Positions 32,605 through 41,373 are shown, numbered from the stretch's first letter. The stretch is 64,000 nt of DNA from Winogradskya humida (GCF_016862215.1 NZ_BOMN01000102.1:30006-94005); one strand, 5' to 3'. Notes: generated by a model from the letters alone, not told the origin. A program made the numbers and translations.

Positions 32605-34017
32605 ATGGCGGTTGTGGCTGCTGTCTTCGGGGATCTGTTCACCGAGCTGGGCCGGTCCCTGCTCTCCAGTTCCGGGCTGGTGTTCCTGGTGCTGGGGGTG
32701 GTCGTGCCCGTCGTGGCGAATGTCTACATCCGGAACAGGGAGAAGAGCCGGCAGCGGAAGAAGTTGCTCTACAACGTGCTGCTGAACTCGCGGCTGGGGC
32801 TCGACCCGCCGGATGCCGGGGATGTGGTGCGGCTCAACGATCGTAACGACAAGCTCATCGACAATCCGTCGCTGGCGGTGGTGCGGATCACCAACGACAG
32901 TGACTCGGACATCACCGAGGCGGACTATCGGGCCGAGACCCGGATCCAGTTTCCGGACGGGGCTGTGCGGACCGTCGATGTCACCGATGCGCATCCGGCG
33001 GAGCTCGGGGAGCTGATCTCCGAGGGGATCCGGATCGACCGGGACGCGGTGATCCTGCCGAGCAGGCATCTCAATGCCGGGGAGCGGTTCAAGCTGCTCA
33101 TTCTGCTGTCCGGTGGTGGCGGGCGGGCCGAGGACGTCAAGGTCACCGGGCTGATCCGGGGCGGGGAGCTGGTGGTTGCCGGGTCCAGTGCGTTCGCCAC
33201 TGCTGCCGCGCAGGCCGATGGGTCGTATTCGACCTACTGCCGCAGTGCCACCGTACGGGTGGCGCCGAGCAACAGCCAGCAGGGGCTGCTCGACCTGCGG
33301 GACGGGATCGCCGCGAAGAGCAAGGAGCACCGGGTCGCGATGGCTGACGGGCTGGCTGATCCGTCGGTGACCGCGGGCATGGCGGAACGGGCGATCGCGA
33401 TTGTCGCGTACACCATCGTGGTGAACCGGAAGGTGTTCCCGGGGGCGACCGGACCGGTACGGCTGACCACGACGCAGGTGCGGGCGATTTTCGGTGGGCG
33501 GCAGCGGACGTGGCGGGACATCGATCCGCGGTTCGCGGCGCTGCCGGTCAAGATTGTCGCGCGGGGGCAGTCCGGCAGCCGCAACGCGTTCGAGCGGTAC
33601 GTGCTCGGGGATGGCACGAAGCCGTCGTCGCAGGGGCCGCGCACGTCCACGAACTGCGTCGACCAGGACTACGCGGGCAGCGATCAGACGTTTCTGTGTG
33701 AGGAGAGCTCGACCGGGGCCGTGCTCGACCGGGCGAGCCGGCTGGACGGCGCGATCGGGTATGCCGACGCCCCGGACGCCGCCCGGGCGGGTGGGACCCT
33801 GCTCACCGTGGCCCTCGACGGGCGCGGCTCCGGCCTGGTGGACATCGGCGGCGGCTATCCGTTCTGGACGGTGGAGCACGCCTACTTCCGGGCGGGCGGC
33901 GACCCGCTGGCGGTGGACTTCGTGGACTACCTCACCGGTAGGACGCAGGAGCCGGCGCTGCAGAACGCCGGCTATCCGCCGTGCAGCGCCAACCAGCAGC
34001 TCTGCGGCTCCCGCTAA
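32605..34017 (+). CDS. Membrane-anchored PstS-like periplasmic-binding domain protein
   Basis: A 470-residue protein with one N-terminal helix (GLVFLVLGVVVPVVANVYI), a basic stretch, a beta-sandwich-like domain to about residue 200, and a C-terminal phosphate-binding-protein-like domain (AIAIVAYTIVVNRKVFPG; LTTTQVRAIFGGRQRTWRD; IVARGQSGSRNAFERYVLG). The last domain matches PstS-type ligand-binding folds. Such an architecture is not a normal transporter component, and no pst genes are near. It could be a sensor or scaffold. Its stop overlaps the convergent lipoprotein stop. Confidence 0.75.
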   Translation: MAVVAAVFGDLFTELGRSLLSSSGLVFLVLGVVVPVVANVYIRNREKSRQRKKLLYNVLLNSRLGLDPPDAGDVVRLNDRNDKLIDNPSLAVVRITNDSDSDITEADYRAETRIQFPDGAVRTVDVTDAHPAELGELISEGIRIDRDAVILPSRHLNAGERFKLLILLSGGGGRAEDVKVTGLIRGGELVVAGSSAFATAAAQADGSYSTYCRSATVRVAPSNSQQGLLDLRDGIAAKSKEHRVAMADGLADPSVTAGMAERAIAIVAYTIVVNRKVFPGATGPVRLTTTQVRAIFGGRQRTWRDIDPRFAALPVKIVARGQSGSRNAFERYVLGDGTKPSSQGPRTSTNCVDQDYAGSDQTFLCEESSTGAVLDRASRLDGAIGYADAPDAARAGGTLLTVALDGRGSGLVDIGGGYPFWTVEHAYFRAGGDPLAVDFVDYLTGRTQEPALQNAGYPPCSANQQLCGSR

Positions 34018-34490
34018 ACGGCGTTGCGGTAGCAGGGGGAGCTGACCAGCAGAGACATCGCCGGGGGTTCGCCGGTGCCGAGGCTCAGGTCGTACTCGTC
34101 GGTGGTGACGGCGATGATCTCGCCGCCGCCGCTGTCGAACGTGCGCTCGGTCTTGATCGTGTGGCCGGCCTGTTTCCAGGCGTCACGGACCTTCGCGATC
34201 GTGGCGGCCTGGTCCTCGGCGGGGACCAGGAGCTGGTAGATGCCCTGGACGTAGTAGACCTCGTCGGGGTCGGAGATCTCGCCGGCGCGGCCGTCGCAGC
34301 CGCTGATGTTGGCGTTGGACTGGCTGAACGACGCGATGCCGGCGGCGGTGCGTGCCGCGGTGGCGAGCTGCTCCACCTGGGCCTTGGCGTCGGCCTGCGG
34401 CTTGGTCTGCACGTCTTCTCCCTTGTCGGTACAGGCGGCGAGTGCCAGCAGCAGCGGCACGATCACGGCGAGGCGGGACACACGGGTCAT
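34014..34490 (-). CDS. Small lipoprotein in WXG100/DUF1023 operon
   Basis: A 158-residue lipoprotein with signal helix VIVPLLLALAAC (lipid Cys near residue 20), a Lys/Gln/Ala-rich helix, then a compact domain with Cys pair (NISGCDG and SSPCYRN). The domain is unknown to me. ATG 34490 overlaps the stop of the DUF1023 gene (ATGA), so it is the last gene of the three-gene operon. Its position would suit an envelope partner or immunity-like protein, which is only inference. Confidence 0.8.
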   Translation of the reverse strand: MTRVSRLAVIVPLLLALAACTDKGEDVQTKPQADAKAQVEQLATAARTAAGIASFSQSNANISGCDGRAGEISDPDEVYYVQGIYQLLVPAEDQAATIAKVRDAWKQAGHTIKTERTFDSGGGEIIAVTTDEYDLSLGTGEPPAMSLLVSSPCYRNAV

Positions 34491-36079
34491 GATGGTGGTG
34501 GCTCCCCCCACATCAGCGAGACCTGATCGTACTGACCGACCACTACCTTGGCCTGGTTGAGCAGGCTCTGGCTGCCGGGTTTCCAGTAGTCGCTGTGGCC
34601 CTCGGTGTCGGTGACGTAACGGTTGGCGCCGAAGTCCTCGTCGGTGGGCTCGTTGCCGTGCACACCCCAGACGCTGCCGAGCGCGCCGGCCACCGGGTCG
34701 CCGTCGGCCTGGCCACCCCACACGTGTTTCGGGTCGATCTGCAGGTCGGCGGCCCGGTCGGTGTGCATGCCGGGGCTGCCGGCGGTGATGATGTCGTCGG
34801 CGGCCAGGCCGTCTCCCCGCAGGGCCGCCTCGGCCACCACGGTCGAGCCGTAACTGTGTCCCTCGACGGTGACGTGCGAGGCGCCGGGGTCGTGAGTGGC
34901 GCGGAGACCGTCGACGAACCGGTCGAGCAGCGGGCCGCCCTGCTCGGAGCGACCCGAACCGCCCACGTTGCTCAGCTCCGGCGCGTCGTAGCCGAGCCAC
35001 ATGATGCCCGCCACGTCGTCGGCCGGCGCGGTGCGCGAGTCGGCCGCCTGCTGCAGGTTCACCACCCGGTTGACGTTGCCGCGGGTGTCGGCCAGCTCGG
35101 TGTTGAGGCCCGGGACCCAGACCGCGGTGTGCCGGGCGGTGTCCGGGTTGCCGACGGCGATGATCGCGCGGCCGTCACCGGCCGGGTCGAGGCCGAGCAG
35201 CAGCCCCTTCGGGCCCAGGTCAGCGAGCTTGGTCGTCACGGCGTCCAGCCCGTCGAGCTCCTTGCGGATCTGTTTCAGCTCGTCGCGCATCTCGACGGCG
35301 CGGTGGCTGCGGGGGCCCTCCTTGTCGATCGCGGCCTGCAGGTCTGCCGCGCGCTGGGTCAGGCCGGCCCTGTCCTTGTCCAGCATGATCCGGTTGGCGG
35401 TGTCGCGGTCGGTGGCCGGGACGCCGTCCATCGCCCCGACCAGGTCGGGGAAGTCGTGGATGGCCTGCTCCTGCTGGGCCGGGGTCAGGGCGTTCCACCA
35501 GCCCTGGATCTCCGCCGGTGTGCGCCCGCCCTGCTCCGCGAGGGTGTCCCGGGTGACCGGTGGCATCGTGAACTGGCCGAAGCCGGTCGCAGCGTCGGGC
35601 AGGTTGACAGTGATCGCGTTGGCGGTCGAGTCGTCCAGGGCCGCCGCCCGCGACAGCACGGCCTCCAGCTCGCCGATCACCGCGACGACCTGGCGTTCGC
35701 CGTCCGGGGCGGCGGCCGGCGCGGTGACCGTACCCGTGGCTGTGTCGACCGTCATGCCCTTCCGGCGGGCCGACGCCACGATCGACTCGGCCTGCCCGCG
35801 CAGGTCCGACAGGCCGTGCGCGTGCAGATCGAGTGTCTGGTAGATCCGGTATGCGGGGTTGTAGGTGTTGCTCACCTCGGCCTGCAGACGGGAGCTCTCG
35901 GCGAGCGCCGCCGCCGAGCCGGGGCCGTCCGGCCACGCGTCCTCGAGGCCCCGGGTGCCGCGGATCAGCTGCTCGGCCGCGTCGTCGATCCTCATGGCCA
36001 GGTCACGCCATGTGGTGGCCGCCTTCTGCCAGGGACCCGCGTCGGCTGCCAGCAGCAGCTGCAGGGTCACCCCGCTCAC
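34487..36079 (-). CDS. DUF1023 alpha/beta hydrolase with N-terminal WXG100-like helical domain
   Basis: A 530-residue protein. The first 110 residues form a helical hairpin of the ESX/WXG100 kind, with W at WQKAATTWRDLA and the segment ending at about TYNPAYRI. A coiled linker follows, and the C-terminal DUF1023 alpha/beta hydrolase has nucleophile elbow GHSYGS and a late GHSDYW His. Members with such N-termini are suspected type VII secretion substrates. GTG 36079 overlaps the stop of the WXG100-like gene (GTGA) and the end overlaps the lipoprotein gene. Confidence 0.85.
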   Translation of the reverse strand: MSGVTLQLLLAADAGPWQKAATTWRDLAMRIDDAAEQLIRGTRGLEDAWPDGPGSAAALAESSRLQAEVSNTYNPAYRIYQTLDLHAHGLSDLRGQAESIVASARRKGMTVDTATGTVTAPAAAPDGERQVVAVIGELEAVLSRAAALDDSTANAITVNLPDAATGFGQFTMPPVTRDTLAEQGGRTPAEIQGWWNALTPAQQEQAIHDFPDLVGAMDGVPATDRDTANRIMLDKDRAGLTQRAADLQAAIDKEGPRSHRAVEMRDELKQIRKELDGLDAVTTKLADLGPKGLLLGLDPAGDGRAIIAVGNPDTARHTAVWVPGLNTELADTRGNVNRVVNLQQAADSRTAPADDVAGIMWLGYDAPELSNVGGSGRSEQGGPLLDRFVDGLRATHDPGASHVTVEGHSYGSTVVAEAALRGDGLAADDIITAGSPGMHTDRAADLQIDPKHVWGGQADGDPVAGALGSVWGVHGNEPTDEDFGANRYVTDTEGHSDYWKPGSQSLLNQAKVVVGQYDQVSLMWGEPPPS

Positions 36080-36381
36080 CGTGGCCCCTTGCCGCTCTGG
36101 GTGATCCCATCGGCGGCCGTCGCGTCGGTGGCTGCGTATTCGGTGGCGGAGTCGGCGAGGTTGTCACCGAACGTGCTGACCTGCCCGGCGAGGCCGGCGA
36201 GGTAGCCGTCCCACGAGGTCTGCGCGCCGTGCGCGGCCACTGCGGCACTCCAGCCGTCCTGACCTGCGGGCGCCAGCGAGCCGTACGCCGCCCTGGTGGC
36301 CGCGCGGACGGTCTCGGCTGCCTCGCTCACGCCGGCGGCGATCTTCTTGACGCCCGCCGGATCCACCTCGGACCGCTCCAT
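36076..36381 (-). CDS. WXG100/EspC-like small protein with YxxxD tail
   Basis: A 101-residue, Ala-rich helical protein: MERSEVDPAGVKKIAAGVSE, a turn with TSWDGYL (W-x-G), then a second helix ending ADSATEYAATDATAADG. YAATD fits the type VII secretion signal YxxxD/E. It is coupled by GTGA to the DUF1023 hydrolase, as expected of a co-secreted partner. No ESX machinery gene (EccC, EccD, MycP) is in the window. Confidence 0.8.
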   Translation of the reverse strand: MERSEVDPAGVKKIAAGVSEAAETVRAATRAAYGSLAPAGQDGWSAAVAAHGAQTSWDGYLAGLAGQVSTFGDNLADSATEYAATDATAADGITQSGKGPR

Positions 36382-36395
36382 CGACGCTCCCCCGA

Positions 36396-37040
36396 TCAGC
36401 TCGATTCAGCGCCATGGTACGGCTGCGGCGCGCTCCGGGCTGCCCCGTGGAATCCGGAGACATCGATCTCGATCCAGCCGGGCGTGATCAGGTCGAACAT
36501 CTCGTCGACCGCCGCCATCGGGTCGGGTGACTCGCGGGCCAGGGGATAGACGCCGAGCACGTAGTGGGAGAACGCCCTGCAGGTGGTCGACGACTTCGGC
36601 AGGCCCAGTTCGGCGGCGATCACAGCGGTCAGGGCGTCCTCGTGGCGCTGCCACATCGTCGAGGCGTACTCCCGCAGCGCCGGGGAGTCGTCGACGAGCC
36701 GCCAGAAGATCACCGCGGCGGGCCTGGCGAAGTCCTCGACGACTGCCCGGAAGTGCTCGCGCAGCGCGTCGGGGATCGACTGCTCCGGCGCACGCCCGGT
36801 CACCGCCTGGACGAGCCGGTCCTCGCGTTTCTGCCCCTCGTCGAAAGCGAGGGCCTCCTTGGACGGGAAGTGCGAGAACAGCGTGGTGACGGCGACGTCC
36901 GCCGCGGCTGCGATCTCGCGGATCCCCACCGCGTCGAAGCCGCGCTCCAGGAACATCTCCCGGGCCGTGTCGGCGATGTGCCTGCGGGTGGCGGCCTTCT
37001 TGCGCTCGCGGCGCCCTGGTTCCTCGGTCACAGACCGCAT
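36396..37040 (-). CDS. TetR-family transcriptional regulator
   Basis: A 214-residue repressor. The HTH is at residues about 15-60 (RRHIADTAREMFLERGFDAV; IREIAAAADVAVTTLFSHF) and the C-terminal domain binds an unknown ligand. It diverges from an MFS exporter over a 50-nt space packed with CTAACCGTT repeats, so it very likely represses both itself and the exporter. ATG 37040 has no strong ribosome site. Confidence 0.92.
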   Translation of the reverse strand: MRSVTEEPGRRERKKAATRRHIADTAREMFLERGFDAVGIREIAAAADVAVTTLFSHFPSKEALAFDEGQKREDRLVQAVTGRAPEQSIPDALREHFRAVVEDFARPAAVIFWRLVDDSPALREYASTMWQRHEDALTAVIAAELGLPKSSTTCRAFSHYVLGVYPLARESPDPMAAVDEMFDLITPGWIEIDVSGFHGAARSAPQPYHGAESS

Positions 37041-37041
37041 C

Positions 37042-37087
37042 CTAACCGTTTCGCAACGCTAACCGTTGTGAAAAGCTAACGGTTAGC
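37042..37087. promoter_or_regulatory. TetR operator repeats in TetR/MFS promoter
   Basis: CTAACCGTT occurs at 37042-37050 and again at 37059-37067, 17 bp apart, and the palindrome GCTAACGGTTAGC (6-bp arms) lies at 37075-37087. The last two form an inverted pair over the MFS start region. This is the expected layout for a TetR autoregulated divergent promoter. Confidence 0.75.
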
Positions 37088-37090
37088 GTT

Positions 37091-38518
37091 ATGGTTCTCG
37101 GCATGACCCTCACCGAACCCCGGCAACAGACTCTGCGGGAGGCGTGGGTGGCCCTGGCGGGGCTGTCCGCGGTGTTCCTGTTCGAGATGCTCGACAACTC
37201 GATCCTCAACGTCGCGCTGCCCACGATCGGCCGTGAGCTGCACGCCTCGACCGTCTCCCTGCAATGGGTGACCGGCGCTTACGCGGTCGTCTTCGGCGGG
37301 CTGATGCTCGCGTTCGGCGCGCTGGCCGACCGGTTCGGGCGGCGCCGGATCATGCTCATCGGGCTGACCCTGCTCGGTGCCGCGAGCCTGGCAACCGCGT
37401 TCGTCACCACGGCCGAGCAGCTCATCGCCGTGCGCGCGGTGACGGGGGTCGCAGCGGCGATGACCACCCCGGGCTCGATCGCCCTCGCATTCAGGCTCTT
37501 CCAGCAGGACAGCCTTCGGGTACGAGCGATGTCGCTGATCACCACCGTGGGGCTGGTCGGGCTCGCGGTCGGCCCGACGGCGGGCGGCTTCGTTCTCGCC
37601 GTCGCCCCCTGGCAGGTGCTGCTGCTGGTCAACGTGCCGGTCGCGGTGCTCGCGTTCATCGGCATCCGCACCGGCATCGCCGCCGACGACCCGGCCGACC
37701 TGCACCGCGACCCGATCGACGTCCCCGGGGCGCTGCTGGGCACGGCGGCCGTCGTGCTCGCGCTCATCGCCCCGACGCTGTTCGTGAACAAGAGCTCCGG
37801 GTCGTGGGCGGTCACCGCCGCCGCCGTCGTCGCGGCGCTGCTCTTCGTCCTGCGCGAACGGACGGCGCGCCACCCGATGCTCGACCTGAAACTCGTCGCC
37901 CGCCCGCTCGTCTCCGCCGGGCTGGCCTACAAGGCCGCGTCCGGGCTCGCGGTCGCCGGCCTCAGCTACATGGTGACGCTGCAGCTGCAGCTCGACTGGG
38001 GATGGCCGCCCGCCCTCGCCGCGATCGGCATGCTGCCGCAGGTCGTCGTCCTGGTCGCCGCCGGGCCGTTCGTGAGCAGGTTCGTCGACTGGGCCGGCCT
38101 CGACCGCGCCGCCTGGATGAGCGCGACGGCTGTCGTCGCCGGGCTCGCCGTCTACAGCACGCTGGGCCGGCTCGGATACGTCTGGGTCGCGCTCTCCCTC
38201 GCGCTGGTCGCCGCCGGCATCCGCGTGGTCGGCGTCGTCGCCGGCGTCAACGTCCTGCGCGGTCTCCCGGAGAACAGGACCTCGATCGGCGCGGCCCTCG
38301 TGGACACCGCCTCCGAGGTCACCACCGCCGCCGGCATCGCCGTCACCGGCACCATCCTGGCGGCGCTGTTCACCGGCACGATCGCGTCCTCGCACTGGAC
38401 CTCGCACCAGAGCACCCAGTTCGAGCACGCGATCACCATCGCGGGCTTCACCCTCACCGCCGTCGCCGCAGCCCTCGTATGCTGGGCCACCCTGCGCACC
38501 CGCTCCCACCGAGCCTGA
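37091..38518 (+). CDS. MFS drug exporter, DHA2 (14-helix) type
   Basis: A 475-residue transporter. Family motifs: LDNSILNVALPTIGRELH (motif D1), GALADRFGRRRIMLIG (motif A), AMTTPGSIALAF and GLAVGPTAGGF (motif C). This EmrB/QacA-like group exports hydrophobic compounds by proton antiport. The start is ATG 37091 or, 12 nt later, ATG 37103 (MTLTEPRQQ); neither has a ribosome site. It diverges from the TetR gene that likely controls it. Confidence 0.93.
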   Translation: MVLGMTLTEPRQQTLREAWVALAGLSAVFLFEMLDNSILNVALPTIGRELHASTVSLQWVTGAYAVVFGGLMLAFGALADRFGRRRIMLIGLTLLGAASLATAFVTTAEQLIAVRAVTGVAAAMTTPGSIALAFRLFQQDSLRVRAMSLITTVGLVGLAVGPTAGGFVLAVAPWQVLLLVNVPVAVLAFIGIRTGIAADDPADLHRDPIDVPGALLGTAAVVLALIAPTLFVNKSSGSWAVTAAAVVAALLFVLRERTARHPMLDLKLVARPLVSAGLAYKAASGLAVAGLSYMVTLQLQLDWGWPPALAAIGMLPQVVVLVAAGPFVSRFVDWAGLDRAAWMSATAVVAGLAVYSTLGRLGYVWVALSLALVAAGIRVVGVVAGVNVLRGLPENRTSIGAALVDTASEVTTAAGIAVTGTILAALFTGTIASSHWTSHQSTQFEHAITIAGFTLTAVAAALVCWATLRTRSHRA

Positions 38519-38547
38519 TCGGCCGGCCCATGCTCAGCTGCGTGAAG

Positions 38548-39309
38548 TCAGACCTGCCCATATCCGCCATCGACGTGGTAGTCGGCGCCGTTGACGTGGG
38601 AAGCGGCAGCCGAGGCGACGAACGCGATCACCGCGGCGGCCTCCTCCGCGGTGCCGGCCCGGGTCATCGGCGTCCCGGCGCCCATCCTCGAGAAGAACGC
38701 CTTTCGCGCCTCGTCGTCCGGGACGAGCTGCGTGATGGCGGGCGTGTCCGTCGGGCCCGGACTCACCACGTTCACCCGGATCCGCCGCGAACTGAGCTCC
38801 AGAGCCCACGTACGGGCCAGCGCCCGGACCCCGGCCTTGGACGCCGCGTAGACGCTCTGCCCGCGCGACGCCTTATGGGCGGCCATCGACCCGACGAGCA
38901 CCACCGCGCCCCCGTCGGCGAACAACGGCAGCGCCTTCTGCACCGTCATGATCGTCCCGGCGATGTTGACGCCGAAGACGGTGGTGATGATCTCCGTGGT
39001 GATCGAGCCCAGCGGGGCGGGCACGATCGCCGCCGCGTTGGCGACGAGCACGTCCAACCGCCCGCTGCGCTCCCGTACCCGCGCGAAGAGCCGGTCGAGA
39101 TCCTCGGCGGAGGCCGAGTCGGCCGGGACACCGACGACGTCACCGGGGATGCTCGCCGCCACCGCCGCCACCCGGTCCGCGTCCCGGCCGGTGATGTAGA
39201 CGGTGCCGCCGCCCTCGGCGATCATCCGCGCGGTGGCGAGGCCGATACCCGCGCTGCCGCCGGTCACGACCGCGATCTTGCCGGAGAAGGTGCCGCTCTG
39301 TCCGTTCAT
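38548..39309 (-). CDS. Short-chain dehydrogenase/reductase (SDR)
   Basis: A 253-residue classical SDR. The cofactor loop TGGSAGIG, NAA motif (VLVANAAAIV), the catalytic Ser in LVGSMAAHKAS and YAASK with Tyr and Lys are all present, and the end VNGADYHVDGGYGQV is typical. The Arg after the second strand (ITGRDADR) suggests NADP. It diverges from an MmyB-type regulator, a common pairing in actinobacteria in which the regulator controls the SDR. The substrate is unknown. Confidence 0.93.
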   Translation of the reverse strand: MNGQSGTFSGKIAVVTGGSAGIGLATARMIAEGGGTVYITGRDADRVAAVAASIPGDVVGVPADSASAEDLDRLFARVRERSGRLDVLVANAAAIVPAPLGSITTEIITTVFGVNIAGTIMTVQKALPLFADGGAVVLVGSMAAHKASRGQSVYAASKAGVRALARTWALELSSRRIRVNVVSPGPTDTPAITQLVPDDEARKAFFSRMGAGTPMTRAGTAEEAAAVIAFVASAAASHVNGADYHVDGGYGQV

Positions 39310-39332
39310 GCTTCTGAGCCTGCGCCGCCTCT

Positions 39333-39369
39333 GATACCGGTGCTGAGAGCCTGCTCATACCGGTACTGA
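39333..39369. promoter_or_regulatory. Two direct repeats in SDR/MmyB promoter
   Basis: GATACCGGTGCTGA at 39333-39346 and CATACCGGTACTGA at 39356-39369 match at 12 of 14 positions, with start-to-start spacing of 23 bp (about two helix turns). They lie between the divergent starts and are a good candidate operator for the MmyB-type regulator. Confidence 0.65.
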
Positions 39370-39411
39370 CAACACCCGGCTACCGGGTTACGGCTCGGGC
39401 ACGATGGTGAC

Positions 39412-40251
39412 GTGACAGCCACCGCACGCCGCAGTGAACTCGGCTCGTTCCTGCGCTCACGACGCGAACGAGTCACCCCCGACCAGGTCGGCATGCCGCC
39501 CGGCCTCCGGCGGCGTACCCCGGGGCTGCGCCGCGAGGAGGTGGCCCAGCTCGCCGGGGTCGGCGTCACCTGGTACACCTGGCTCGAACAGGGCCGGCCG
39601 ATCAACGCCAGCGCCCAGGTGCTCGCCGCAGTGGCCCGGACCCTGCGCCTCAGCGATGCCGAACGCGACCACCTCTACCGCCTGGCCGGGGTGCCCCAGC
39701 TCCGGACCGGCGTCGAACCCGCGCCCGGCATCCCGGATGAGCTCCACGCCATCCTGCGGGCCCTCGACCCGCTGCCGGCGGTGCTGGTCAACGCCCGGAC
39801 GGACGTTCTGGCCTGGAACCGGTCCTACGGCGCCGTGCACCACCACATGGTCAGCGCATCGGCCGCCGAGCGGAACACCCTCTGGTACCTCTTCACGGCA
39901 CCGCCGGAGCACAGCCGCATCCTCAACCGCGACGAGCAGGCACCCGAGGTCGTGGCCGGTTTCCGTTACCGCTACAGCCAGCACCCCGACGATCCGCAAT
40001 GGCGCGATCTCGTCGCCCGGCTGCACGACGCGAGCCCGCTGTTCGCCCGCTTGTGGGACACCGAGGACGTGGCCCCGCCCTCGCTGTGCGACAAGCACTA
40101 CGACTTCCCGGAGATCGGGGAGCTCCGCCTGCGCTCCACCGGCATGGACCTGATCGGCCGACCCGGCATCCGGCTCGTCGTCCACACCCCCGCCGACGAC
40201 TGCAGCCGCGACCGGCTGGATCGGTTGAGAACCCGCCCTGTGGACGGGTAG
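39412..40251 (+). CDS. HTH regulator with MmyB-like ligand domain
   Basis: A 279-residue regulator: N-terminal HTH (LGSFLRSRRERVTPDQVGMP; LRREEVAQLAGVGVTWYTWL) and a C-terminal MmyB-like PAS-related domain (VLVNARTDVLAWNRSYGAVH; LWYLFTAPPEHSRI). MmyB domains bind fatty-acid-like ligands. GTG 39412 is the start. It diverges from the SDR gene with repeats between, so it likely controls that gene. Confidence 0.9.
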   Translation: MTATARRSELGSFLRSRRERVTPDQVGMPPGLRRRTPGLRREEVAQLAGVGVTWYTWLEQGRPINASAQVLAAVARTLRLSDAERDHLYRLAGVPQLRTGVEPAPGIPDELHAILRALDPLPAVLVNARTDVLAWNRSYGAVHHHMVSASAAERNTLWYLFTAPPEHSRILNRDEQAPEVVAGFRYRYSQHPDDPQWRDLVARLHDASPLFARLWDTEDVAPPSLCDKHYDFPEIGELRLRSTGMDLIGRPGIRLVVHTPADDCSRDRLDRLRTRPVDG

Positions 40252-40343
40252 GGCCGCGCAGGAGCAGGGCCGCGCAGGGGTGCTCAGGTCCACAGAGTAC
40301 AGATACTCAGGAGCGAGCCTGCTACGTTCGGAATGTTCGTCGC

Positions 40344-41033
40344 ATGACGTTCATCGAATCCCCGCGGCGCCGGTTCCGCCATCGACGAGTGGCGACCGGC
40401 CGTGGACGCCTGGTCGTGGTCCGGGCCGCGCGGTGGATGGGTGTGATGAGTGCGGCCGACGCCGGGCGATCGCGCGATGCGGCGTACAAAATGATGACTC
40501 TGGGGTTGGCGCTGGTGTTTCTGCCGGTGGCGTTCGTGGTCGCCGGGCGGCGCGCTGCACACGTGGGGTGCCGGTGGGCGATGGCGTTCCGGTTTCCGGC
40601 CGAGCGACTGGCCGGGCTGACTGCCGAGACCAGGGCTGCGCTCGAGGCGGCTCGGAGCAGGGCGTTGTGGCGCCACGGCGAGCTGATCGGGGTCACGTCC
40701 GGGCACCGGCCGGCTGAGCGGCAGGCCCGCATCTTCGCCGACGCGATCCGGCGCGAGGGTTCTCTCGAAGCGGCCCGGTTGCGGGCACTGCCTCCCGGCG
40801 AGTCACGGCACGTCGCGGGCACGGCGGTGGACGTCCGGCCCGTCGAGGGGGCGCGCTGGCTGGAACGGTACGGCGCGCGCTACGGGCTGCACCGGATCTA
40901 CGAGAACGAATGGTGGCACTTCGAGTATCGTCCGGGCGGCCGGCCTGTGCTGCTGCCGCATCCGGGCGTGACGCGGCGACCGGCGAGGTCCACTGTCTAC
41001 CGATCGAACAGGGTGCTGACGAATGCGACGTGA
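40344..41033 (+). CDS. VanY-like D,D-carboxypeptidase (peptidase M15B), membrane anchored
   Basis: A 229-residue protein with one helix (MMTLGLALVFLPVAFVVAG) after a basic N-terminus, then a VanY/D-Ala-D-Ala carboxypeptidase domain. Zinc site: SRHVAGTAVDV supplies His and Asp (HxxGxAxD), and ENEWWHFEY gives the last His; GVTSGHRPAERQARIF is the substrate-binding segment. It would trim D-Ala from peptidoglycan stem peptides outside the cell. ATG 40344 is the first plausible start. A membrane protein and a histidine kinase follow at 13 nt. Confidence 0.8.
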   Translation: MTFIESPRRRFRHRRVATGRGRLVVVRAARWMGVMSAADAGRSRDAAYKMMTLGLALVFLPVAFVVAGRRAAHVGCRWAMAFRFPAERLAGLTAETRAALEAARSRALWRHGELIGVTSGHRPAERQARIFADAIRREGSLEAARLRALPPGESRHVAGTAVDVRPVEGARWLERYGARYGLHRIYENEWWHFEYRPGGRPVLLPHPGVTRRPARSTVYRSNRVLTNAT

Positions 41034-41046
41034 CCGCGGCTAGCCG

Positions 41047-41373
41047 GTGGTCCTCGGCGGAATCGGCGGGGCGCTGCTGCTGACGGTGGAGGCTTCACCG
41101 GCATACGGCGGAGGGCTGCCACCGTTCTTCGGCGGGGTCGGTGCGGCGGGCTGGGGCGCGATCGTCACGACCGCGGCCGCGCTGTGCCTGCTGCGGTTCT
41201 GGCCCTGCCTGCTCGGGGTCGCCGCGCTGCTCCAGCTCAGCGGGTCTCCCCACTATCTCCTCGCGATCATCGGCGTGCTGGCCCGCGCGCAGAGCCTGTT
41301 CCGCCGCGGAGCGGGGCACTCACCGCGGCCACGGTGCAGGTGGCCGTGCTGGCACCGGCGATCCTCGCCCTGA
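41047..41373 (+). CDS. Small membrane protein or N-terminal part of the kinase
   Basis: From GTG 41047 the frame encodes about 85 residues with three hydrophobic stretches (GGIGGALLLTVEA; GWGAIVTTAAALCLLRFW; LLGVAALLQLSG) and LLAIIGVLARAQSLFRR, then turns into Arg/Pro-rich noise before stopping at 41373. The kinase frame takes over near 41320 with more helices. Either these are two overlapping genes or one sensor kinase broken by a frameshift at about 41310-41330. Confidence 0.55.
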   Translation: MVLGGIGGALLLTVEASPAYGGGLPPFFGGVGAAGWGAIVTTAAALCLLRFWPCLLGVAALLQLSGSPHYLLAIIGVLARAQSLFRRGAGHSPRPRCRWPCWHRRSSP

